Source: Candidatus Omnitrophota bacterium (lineage in GTDB: Bacteria > Omnitrophota > Gorgyraeia > Aquiviventales > Aquiviventaceae). Taken from it: DNA of 12,039 bases. Positions 6,615 to 12,039 of this stretch are shown here, in pieces (position 1 is the first letter of the stretch; the number at the start of each line of letters is the position of its first letter). The stretch lies in NCBI GenBank assembly GCA_023247155.1, contig JAHFGZ010000022.1, forward strand, positions 3,090 through 15,128, in the 5' to 3' direction. The position numbers and the translations under genes are program-made. A model generated the notes under the pieces. That model had not been told where the DNA came from. It made no database searches and worked only from the letters and a program-made list of their open reading frames with translations.

Positions 6615-7675
6615 TGGGAGCCCCCCGGCCGGTTGTGGCCATCACCTCCGGGGATCCCTGCGGGGTCGGGCCGGAGGTGCTCATCAAGACGCTCGCCCAG
6701 GCGGCCCCCCCTCGGCGGCTTGGCCTCGTCGTCATCGGCGATCGCGCCGTCTTTGAGGAGACGGCCAGGCGGATCCGCCGGCGGCTCCCGTCATGGCAGG
6801 TGGTCCGCGCCCACGAGCGCCGGCTTCCGGACACCCCCCTCACGTTCATCGATTGCGGCCGCGCCGTTCGGTTCGCGCCGGGACGCTCCTCGCGGGGGGC
6901 GGGGGCGGCCTCGCTCGCCTACCTCGAGCAGGCGCTTGCGCTCTGGCGGGCTGGCAGCCTGCAAGCGCTCGTGACCGGGCCGGTCACCAAGTGGGCGATC
7001 CGCCGCGTGCGCCCCTCCTTTGTGGGTCAGACGGAGTACCTCGCGCGCGCGATGGAGGTCCGCGGCGTCGTCATGCTGTTCGTCTCGGAGGCGATGCGGG
7101 TGGCGCTGCTGACCCGTCACCTCCCGCTGCGCCGGGTCGCGGCCGCCATCGATCGGCGGCTCGTCCAGCGCACGGTGCGCCTCACCGCCGGGGCGCTGAC
7201 CGCCGCGTTTCGCATCGCGCGCCCCCGCCTGGCCCTGTGCGGCATCAACCCGCACGCCGGGGAGGGCGCGTCCGCCTCCGAGGAACGCGCCGTGCTGCTC
7301 CCGGCGCTCCGGGCGCTGCGGCGGCAGGGGATCCGCTGCGAGGGGCCGTTCGCGGCGGACGGGCTGTTCGCCTCGCTGGATGCCGCGCGGCCGCGCTACG
7401 ACGCCATCGTCTGCCCCTACCATGACCAGGGCCTCATCCCGTTCAAAATGGCCGCCCGCGACCGCGGCTGCCAGATGAGCGTGGGGCTGCCGATCGTCCG
7501 CACCGCGCCGGACCACGGAAGCGCCTTGGACATCGCGGGGCGGGGGGTGGCGGATCCCGGCTCGATGCGCTACGCGCTGGACCTGGCCATCCGGCTCGCT
7601 TCAATTCGGGACCGCTTCTCTTTTTCGCAATCGCCTCGTCATGGCGAAAAAGGGAAGTGGTCCCGGGACAGTTGA
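6614..7675 (+). CDS. pdxA: 4-hydroxythreonine-4-phosphate dehydrogenase
   Basis: The product is 353 residues from the ATG at 6614, which shares its A with the surA stop (TGATG); a GTG one codon earlier (6611) is also possible. PdxA oxidises 4-phosphohydroxy-threonine with NAD(P) in the DXP-dependent pyridoxal phosphate pathway. Visible signatures are AITSGDPCGVGPEV at the N-terminus and the three metal-ligand histidines: H169 in RHLPL, H214 in GINPHAGEG and H270 in CPYHDQGLIPFK. RTAPDHGSALDIAGRGVADPGS comes near the end. The family usually ends soon after MRYALDLAIRLA. Here about 20 further Ser/Arg/Lys residues follow, encoded by a long hairpin (see 7605-7667). Next to surA and rsmA it keeps the gene order known from enterobacteria. 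Confidence 0.95.
   Translation: MGAPRPVVAITSGDPCGVGPEVLIKTLAQAAPPRRLGLVVIGDRAVFEETARRIRRRLPSWQVVRAHERRLPDTPLTFIDCGRAVRFAPGRSSRGAGAASLAYLEQALALWRAGSLQALVTGPVTKWAIRRVRPSFVGQTEYLARAMEVRGVVMLFVSEAMRVALLTRHLPLRRVAAAIDRRLVQRTVRLTAGALTAAFRIARPRLALCGINPHAGEGASASEERAVLLPALRALRRQGIRCEGPFAADGLFASLDAARPRYDAIVCPYHDQGLIPFKMAARDRGCQMSVGLPIVRTAPDHGSALDIAGRGVADPGSMRYALDLAIRLASIRDRFSFSQSPRHGEKGKWSRDS
7605..7667. repeat. Long hairpin forming the 3' end of pdxA
   Basis: GGGACCGCTTCTCTTTTTCG (7608-7627) and its partner CGAAAAAGGGAAGTGGTCCC (7645-7664) are inverted repeats with an additional C/G pair inside. The arms of 21 match at 19, and the two exceptions are G-U pairs in RNA. Three further outer pairs (7605-7607 with 7665-7667) are possible. 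The loop is about 15 bases. The stem covers the final codons of pdxA and ends eight bases before the rsmA ATG. It is a different sequence family from elements 1 and 2, though it shares the short A/T run in each arm. Confidence 0.8.
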
Positions 7676-8502
7676 TGCTCACCACAACTGAGCTGAAGAC
7701 GCTGCTCCGATCGCGGGGGCTGCGGCTGACGAAGCGGCTCGGGCAGCACCACCTGGTGGACGCCGCCGTGCTCGAGCGGATCGTCGAGCGCTGCGGGCTC
7801 TCCTCGCAAGACACCGTCGTCGAGATCGGCTCGGGGCTCGGGGCGCTCACCGAGCCGCTGGCCCGGCGGGCCTCGCGCGTCGTGGCGGTGGAGGCCGACC
7901 GGGGCATCGCCCGCGCGCTGGCGGAACGGATGCGGCCCTGGCGGAACGTGACGGTGGTGTGCGGGGACATCCTGCGCTTCGCGTGGACGGACGTCCCCGG
8001 CGCCACGGTGGTCGGCGCGATCCCCTATCAGCTCACCTCGCCGATCCTCGCCGCGCTCGCCGAGGCGCGCCGGGCGATCCGGAAGATCGTGCTGGTTCTG
8101 CAGGAGGAGGTCGCGCAGCGCCTCGCCGCGGCCCCGGGGACGAAGGCGTACGGCCGGCTCACGCTGCTTGGGCAGTACTGCTGGGACATCACGCCGCTGC
8201 TGGCCGTCCCGCGCCGCGCCTTCTTCCCGCAACCGGCGGTGGATTCCCGGTGCGTGCAGCTGATGTCGAAGACGCACGGGGCGGTCCGGGTGGCGGACGA
8301 ACGGCTGTTCTTCGAGCTGGTCAAGCGGGCGTTCGCGCATCGCCGCAAGACGCTGGTCAACTGCCTCAGCGGCCCAGGAGGGCTGCCGCGCGCCGAGGCG
8401 GACACCCTGATCGCGGCGCTGGGCCTGCCGGCTGCCGTGCGGGGGGAAGCGCTGTCGCTTGCGCAGTTCGCGGCGCTCGCAAACCTCATCGGCTCCCGCT
8501 GA
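7675..8502 (+). CDS. rsmA: 16S rRNA adenine(1518/1519) dimethyltransferase
   Basis: The product is 275 residues from the ATG at 7675, which overlaps the pdxA stop (TGATG). An in-frame GTG at 7657 lies in the pdxA hairpin and is not preferred. RsmA (KsgA) dimethylates two adjacent adenines at the 3' end of 16S rRNA using S-adenosylmethionine, a late small-subunit checkpoint. The fold is clear: TKRLGQHHLVD at 19-29, motif I VVEIGSGLGALTEP, VVAVEAD, CGDILRF, and AFFPQPAVDS in the C-terminal half followed by KRAFAHRRKTLVNCL. Motif IV, normally NLPY or NIPY, reads A115-I-P-Y118, so the active-site Asn is missing. GQHHL is also less usual than GQNFL/GQHFL. The gene is otherwise full length with no frame damage. 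Confidence 0.93.
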   Translation: MLTTTELKTLLRSRGLRLTKRLGQHHLVDAAVLERIVERCGLSSQDTVVEIGSGLGALTEPLARRASRVVAVEADRGIARALAERMRPWRNVTVVCGDILRFAWTDVPGATVVGAIPYQLTSPILAALAEARRAIRKIVLVLQEEVAQRLAAAPGTKAYGRLTLLGQYCWDITPLLAVPRRAFFPQPAVDSRCVQLMSKTHGAVRVADERLFFELVKRAFAHRRKTLVNCLSGPGGLPRAEADTLIAALGLPAAVRGEALSLAQFAALANLIGSR

Positions 8503-8547
8503 GACGCACCGGGTTGCTCCGTCGAACAGCCGTCGGGACGACTACAA

Positions 8548-8566
8548 AAAAGTGTCAGACACTTTT
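8548..8566. repeat. Palindrome E of element 2
   Basis: The arms AAAAGTGTC and GACACTTTT flank a central A, perfect over nine pairs. It is the same design as the element 1 palindromes, with GTGTC in place of GTGCC. Confidence 0.85.
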
Positions 8567-8588
8567 CCCGATGCGAGACGACGGGTCG

Positions 8589-8607
8589 AAAAGTGTCAGA
8601 CACTTTT
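8589..8607. repeat. Palindrome F of element 2
   Basis: It is identical over 19 bases to palindrome E (arms AAAAGTGTC and GACACTTTT, central A) and starts 41 bases after it. E and F could also pair with each other. Confidence 0.85.
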
Positions 8608-8650
8608 TGCCTTGCGGCCGTAGCTTTTCGACAGAGCAACCCGGCACTTT

Positions 8651-8659
8651 TGCTATAAT
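8651..8659 (+). promoter_or_regulatory. Extended -10 promoter of the gatCAB unit
   Basis: TGCTATAAT is a perfect -10 hexamer (8654-8659) with the extended TG. No good -35 sits at 17 bases; TCGACA at 8628-8633, inside the right arm of element 2, is 20 bases away. Transcription would start near 8666, two or three bases before the gatC ATG, which predicts a leaderless or very short leader. Confidence 0.65.
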
Positions 8660-8668
8660 GCACGTGAG

Positions 8669-8962
8669 ATGGCGGTTGTGACACCGGACATCCTCAGACA
8701 GGTCGCCTCGCTTGCGCGCTTGCGGCTGGAAGGCCCGGCGCTCGCGCAGTTCGCCGCGCAGCTCGATGAGATTCTGCAATACGTCCAGCAGCTGCAGGCG
8801 GTCGAGACGAGCGGCGTCGAGCCGACCAGCCACGTCCTCCCGCTCTCGAACGTCCTCCGGAAGGATGAGCCCGGCGCCTGCCTCAGCCAGGAGGCGGTGC
8901 TGGGCCTGGCCCCCGCCCAGCAGCGCCCCTTCGTGACCGTCCCCAAAGTGCTCGAGACGTAA
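8669..8962 (+). CDS. gatC: Asp/Glu-tRNA amidotransferase subunit C
   Basis: The product is 97 residues, the normal length for GatC. It begins MAVVTPDILRQVASLARLRL, the usual TxxxVxxIAxLARL pattern, and has LDEILQYVQQLQAVETSGVEPTSH split across its middle. VLRKDEP follows, and the end VTVPKVLET matches the family. GatC is the small subunit that wraps around GatA and stabilises the GatA-GatB interface in the cytoplasmic transamidase. The ATG at 8669 is chosen; a GTG three codons later (8678) would leave a slightly longer leader behind the mapped -10 box. Nine bases separate its stop from gatA, so the three subunits are produced together. Confidence 0.95.
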   Translation: MAVVTPDILRQVASLARLRLEGPALAQFAAQLDEILQYVQQLQAVETSGVEPTSHVLPLSNVLRKDEPGACLSQEAVLGLAPAQQRPFVTVPKVLET

Positions 8963-8971
8963 GTCCCCCGC

Positions 8972-10423
8972 ATGGCGTCCGGTGCTCTCGCAGGGAAGAC
9001 CATCCATGAGCTGCGCGCCCTCATCGCGCAAGGCGCCATATCGCCTGCAGATCTCCTCGATGATCTCCTGGCGCGCATCGAGCGCATCAACCCTTCCGTG
9101 CACGCGTACCTGGACATCGACCCGGAGCGGCTGCGCCAGGAGGCCGAAGCACAGCTGCGCGCCGCCCCGCGCGGCGGGCGGCTCTACGGGATCCCCGTGA
9201 CGATCAAGGACAACATCTGCGTGCGCGGGGAGGAGACGAGCTGCGCCTCGCGCATCCTCCAGGGGTTCCGGCCGCCGTATGACGCCACGGTGATCGAGCG
9301 GCTCCGGCGGGAGGGGGCGCTCATCCTCCCGCGCGCGAACATGGATGAGTTCGCGTTCGGCTCGTCGACGGAAAACTCGGCGTTCGGGCCGACGCGCAAC
9401 CCCCGGGCGAAGGACCTCGACCGCGTGCCGGGCGGCTCAAGCGGCGGGTCGGCCGCGGCCGTGGCGGCGGACCTGGCGATCGCGGCGCTGGGGAGCGACA
9501 CCGGCGGCTCGATCCGGCAGCCGGCGTCGTTCTGCGGCATCGTCGGCCTCAAGCCCACCTATGGGCGGGTGTCGCGCTACGGCCTCGTGGCGTTTGCGTC
9601 ATCGCTCGACCAGATCGGCCCGCTGACCAAGGATGCGGAGGATGCCGCCATCCTGCTCTCGGTCATTGCCGGGCAGGATCCGCGGGATTCCACCTCTGCC
9701 CCCGTCGAGGTGCCCGACTACGTGGCATGGCTCAAGGCCTCGCCGAAGGGGTTGACTATCGGGATCCCCGCGCTTCCCGGCGCCGAGGGGCTCAGCCAGG
9801 ACGTGCGTGCGGCGGTCGATCAGGCGCTGGAGGCGTTCCGGTCGCTCGGCGTGAAGACGGTGCCGGTTGAGCTGTCGCACATTGACAAGGCCATCGCGAC
9901 GTACTACATCATCGCGACCGCGGAGGCCAGCTCCAACCTCGCGCGGTACGACGGCGTGCAGTACGGCTTCCGGGCCGCGGACGGCGCCGGCCGCTCGCTC
10001 CTGGACACCTACCTGGACACGCGCAGCCAGGGCTTCGGCGCCGAAGCGAAGCGCCGCATCCTCCTGGGGACCTACGTCCTCTCCCAGGGCTACTATGACG
10101 CGTACTACCTGAAGGGCATGCGGGTCCGCACGCTGATCAAGCGGGATTTCGATGAGGCCTTCACGCGCTGCGACGCCATCGTGATGCCGACGGCGCCCAC
10201 GCCCGCTTTCCGGCTCGGCGAGAAGCTGAGCGACCCCCTGGAGATGTACCTGTCGGATATCTACACGATCTCCGCCAACCTGGCCGGGGTGCCGGCGCTC
10301 TCGGTCCCGTGCGGGGCGAGCCCGGACGGGCTGCCGATCGGCATGCAGCTGCTCGCAGCGCCGTTTCGTGAGGAGGTGCTGTTCCGCATGGCGCACGCCT
10401 ATGAGCAGGCGAGGCGCGGATGA
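8972..10423 (+). CDS. gatA: Asp/Glu-tRNA amidotransferase subunit A (amidase)
   Basis: The product is 483 residues and complete. GatA is the amidase-signature subunit that releases ammonia from glutamine and sends it to GatB. The Ser-cisSer-Lys triad is visible: K79 in GIPVTIKDN, S156 in PGGSSGGSAAAVAA and S180 in GSDTGGSIRQPASFCG. KPTYGRVSRYGLVAFASSLD follows, as in well-studied bacterial GatA. The C-terminal half carries CDAIVMPTAPTPAF and ISANLAGVPALSVPCG, also typical. The ATG at 8972 has no strong Shine-Dalgarno but fits the family start and lies nine bases after gatC. The stop overlaps gatB (ATGA). There is no sign of truncation. Confidence 0.97.
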   Translation: MASGALAGKTIHELRALIAQGAISPADLLDDLLARIERINPSVHAYLDIDPERLRQEAEAQLRAAPRGGRLYGIPVTIKDNICVRGEETSCASRILQGFRPPYDATVIERLRREGALILPRANMDEFAFGSSTENSAFGPTRNPRAKDLDRVPGGSSGGSAAAVAADLAIAALGSDTGGSIRQPASFCGIVGLKPTYGRVSRYGLVAFASSLDQIGPLTKDAEDAAILLSVIAGQDPRDSTSAPVEVPDYVAWLKASPKGLTIGIPALPGAEGLSQDVRAAVDQALEAFRSLGVKTVPVELSHIDKAIATYYIIATAEASSNLARYDGVQYGFRAADGAGRSLLDTYLDTRSQGFGAEAKRRILLGTYVLSQGYYDAYYLKGMRVRTLIKRDFDEAFTRCDAIVMPTAPTPAFRLGEKLSDPLEMYLSDIYTISANLAGVPALSVPCGASPDGLPIGMQLLAAPFREEVLFRMAHAYEQARRG

Positions 10424-11859
10424 CCTACGAGCCCGTCATCGGCCTGGAGGTGCACCTCCAGCTCAGCACCGCGACGAAGCTCTTCTGCGGCTGCCCGGCG
10501 AAGTTCGGCTCGCCGCCGAACAGCCAGACCTGCCCGGTGTGCCTCGGGCTGCCGGGCGTCCTGCCCGTCCTGAACGAGCGGGTGCTCGAGTGGGGGATCC
10601 GGACGGCGCTGGCCTTCGACTGCGAGATCGCCCAGGTGATGAAGTTCGACCGCAAGCAGTACTTCTACCCGGACCTGCCGAAGAACTACCAGATCTCCCA
10701 GTACGACCAGCCACTCGCCCAGCACGGCCATCTGGACCTGGGGCTTGACGGACGGACGAAGCGCGTGAGGATCCGGCGCATCCACCTCGAGGAGGATGCG
10801 GGCAAGCTGCTGCATGAGGCCAGCCAGTCCCAGACCTGCATCGACTTCAACCGCACGGGGGTGCCGCTCCTTGAGATCGTCAGCGAGCCGGACCTCGGCT
10901 CGTCGGATGAGGCGTACCAGTACCTGGTGGAGCTGAAGGCGGTGATCGAGTATCTCGGCGTCTCGACGTGCAACATGGAGGAGGGCAGCCTGCGCTGCGA
11001 CACGAACATCTCCCTGCGCCCGGCGGGTGATTCCGCCCTCGGCTCGAAGGTGGAGATCAAGAACCTCAACTCCTTCCGGGCGGTCAAGCTGGCGCTGGAG
11101 TATGAAGCGAAGCGGCAGGCGGCGGCGCTCGGGCGGGGGGAGCGCCTGCCCCAGGAGACGCGGCTCTGGGACGCGAAGGGGTTGAAGACCGAGCCGATGC
11201 GCAGCAAGGAGGAAGCCGCCGATTACCGCTATTTCCCTGAGCCGGACCTGGTGCCGTTTGTCATCGACCGGCAGCTGATCAGCCGCGTGGGGGAGGCGCT
11301 CCCCGAGCTCCCCGCGCAGCGGCGGCGCCGGTACCAGGAGGCCCACCGCCTCTCAGCCTATGACGCGCGGGTGCTTTCCCAGCACCGGGCGTTCGGCGAG
11401 CTCTTCGAGGGGGCGCTGCGCGCCGGCGCCGCCCCCAAGCCGGTGGCCAACTGGATCATGGGCGAGCTGCTCGCGCACCTCAACGCGCACGGCCTTGAGC
11501 CGGAGGAGGTGAAACTTCGCCCCGAATGGCTGGCGCATCTGGTACAATTGGTGGATGAGGGGACCCTCTCCGGGAAGATGGCCAAGGACGTCTTCGCCCA
11601 GATGCTGGAGCGCGGCGTCGACCCGCTCCAGCTGGTCGAGGAAGGCGGGCTCAAGCAGATCGTCGAGTCCGGAGCGCTTGAGCGGATCGCCGAGGCGGTG
11701 CTGGAGGCGAATCCGAAATCCGTGGCCGACTACCGGAAGGGCAAGACCAACGTCCTAACCTACCTCATGGGGCAGGCGATGAAGCGGTCCCAGGGGAAGG
11801 CCAACCCTCAGCAGATTGCGGAGCTCTTGAAGCACAAACTGGAGCGCGTGACCCCATGA
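10420..11859 (+). CDS. gatB: Asp/Glu-tRNA amidotransferase subunit B
   Basis: The product is 479 residues and complete. GatB phosphorylates the side chain of Glu on tRNA-Gln or Asp on tRNA-Asn and amidates it with ammonia from GatA. The start reads YEPVIGLEVHLQLSTATKLF, then the cysteine pairs CGC and CPVC of the zinc site, then KNYQISQYDQPL. IHLEEDAGKLLHE and FNRTGVPLLEIVSEPD are present, with ADYRYFPEPDL near residue 270. The C-terminal YqeY-like tail ends in NVLTYLMGQAMKRSQGKANP. The ATG overlaps the gatA stop and the TGA overlaps the next gene, both as ATGA, indicating one transcript. Whether Gln, Asn or both are made this way depends on glnS and asnS, which lie outside the window. Confidence 0.97.
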   Translation: MTYEPVIGLEVHLQLSTATKLFCGCPAKFGSPPNSQTCPVCLGLPGVLPVLNERVLEWGIRTALAFDCEIAQVMKFDRKQYFYPDLPKNYQISQYDQPLAQHGHLDLGLDGRTKRVRIRRIHLEEDAGKLLHEASQSQTCIDFNRTGVPLLEIVSEPDLGSSDEAYQYLVELKAVIEYLGVSTCNMEEGSLRCDTNISLRPAGDSALGSKVEIKNLNSFRAVKLALEYEAKRQAAALGRGERLPQETRLWDAKGLKTEPMRSKEEAADYRYFPEPDLVPFVIDRQLISRVGEALPELPAQRRRRYQEAHRLSAYDARVLSQHRAFGELFEGALRAGAAPKPVANWIMGELLAHLNAHGLEPEEVKLRPEWLAHLVQLVDEGTLSGKMAKDVFAQMLERGVDPLQLVEEGGLKQIVESGALERIAEAVLEANPKSVADYRKGKTNVLTYLMGQAMKRSQGKANPQQIAELLKHKLERVTP

Positions 11860-12039
11860 GTCGGAACCGCTTCGTGACGTTCGGGCTGGCGGCGGCGGTG
11901 TTCGCCGCGGTGGCGCTTGGCATTCGGCAGACGGCGACGTTGGGCGCCAAAGTCAGCGCCCCCCAAGCGGCGTCGGAGAACGAGGACATCTATAAGGAGC
12001 TGGAGCTCTTTGAGCACGCGCTCTCGATCGTCCGCTCGG
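11856..12039 (+). CDS. ctpA: C-terminal processing peptidase (S41, CtpA-type), N-terminal end (partial)
   Basis: Sixty-one codons are visible before the window ends. The start overlaps the gatB stop as ATGA. The N-terminus is a signal peptide or membrane anchor: SRNRF, then a hydrophobic run FGLAAAVFAAVALGI. A short linker is followed by EDIYKELELFEHALSIVRS. The pattern YxxLxLFxxALSxVRxxY is the hallmark just before the PDZ domain of S41 carboxyl-terminal processing proteases, which cleave periplasmic proteins from their C-termini with a Ser-Lys dyad. The PDZ and catalytic parts are outside the window, so activity cannot be judged. The call rests on this N-terminal motif and the exported topology. 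Confidence 0.75.
   Translation, partial: MSRNRFVTFGLAAAVFAAVALGIRQTATLGAKVSAPQAASENEDIYKELELFEHALSIVRS

Larger units (their letters stand above)
8509..8644. repeat. Inverted-repeat element 2 between rsmA and gatC
   Basis: The 136-base element lies between rsmA and gatC. Its left end starts CCGGGTTGCTCCGTCGAA (8509) and its right end finishes TTCGACAGAGCAACCCGG (8644). The full 22-base arms (8509-8530, 8623-8644) match at 20 positions. Two palindromes lie inside (8548-8566, 8589-8607), with shorter hairpins GTCG/CGAC at 8532-8542 and 8579-8588. The core TTCGACAGAGC is shared with element 1. A dinucleotide CA on each side could be a target duplication but may be chance. Apart from this element and the gatC promoter, the 166-base gap 8503-8668 holds nothing else. 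Confidence 0.8.

Noticed and set aside
11541..11550. TACAAT-like -10 in gatB
   Set aside because: It encodes conserved GatB residues and has no matching -35; the next gene is coupled by an ATGA overlap and needs no promoter.

Overview
This 12 kb window is a dense, GC-rich stretch of bacterial core genome with every gene on the plus strand. Genes mostly overlap by 1-4 bases (GTGA, ATGA or TGATG junctions), and no intergenic gap exceeds about 170 bases. Order: nadD (3' end), a DUF21/CBS membrane protein, a 46-residue DUF5679 zinc-ribbon protein, rsfS, argS, a very short mfd, a surA-like chaperone, pdxA, rsmA, gatC, gatA, gatB and the 5' end of a ctpA-type S41 protease. The surA-pdxA-rsmA order matches the E. 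coli surA-pdxA-rsmA (ksgA) cluster. SurA- and CtpA-like exported proteins suggest a Gram-negative-type envelope. GatCAB suggests that Asn-tRNA and/or Gln-tRNA is made by transamidation. The gene order and palindromic AAAAAGTG repeats recall GC-rich uncultured lineages such as Omnitrophota, but I cannot fix the phylum from sequence alone.

Layout: bases 2-1214 are the end of an upstream unit (nadD, DUF21/CBS). A consensus-like promoter (TTGACA, extended -10) at 1219-1248 starts a second unit (DUF5679, rsfS, argS, mfd, surA, pdxA, rsmA; 1301-8502). A strong extended -10 (TGCTATAAT) at 8651-8659 starts a third unit (gatC, gatA, gatB, ctpA; 8669 to the window end). The themes are NAD and PLP cofactor synthesis, ribosome maturation and silencing (RsmA, RsfS), tRNA charging (ArgS, GatCAB), transcription-coupled DNA work (Mfd) and envelope protein quality control (SurA, CtpA).

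The unusual content is a family of small inverted-repeat elements at gene junctions. Two related elements (5482-5670 and 8509-8644) have imperfect terminal inverted repeats sharing TTCGACAGAGC and contain AAAAAGTGNC-type palindromes. They bracket the surA-pdxA-rsmA block. A third, different hairpin (about 7605-7667) forms the 3' end of pdxA. The first element lies inside the open frame of surA and encodes a repeated KKCLALF peptide before the signal peptide.

Two enzymes also look atypical. The Mfd homologue keeps part of the UvrB-like module, the RNA-polymerase-interaction domain and the motor, but lacks the UvrA-binding N-terminal part and the C-terminal regulatory domain. RsmA has AIPY in place of the catalytic NLPY motif. 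No RNA genes, CRISPR arrays or transposase genes were seen.
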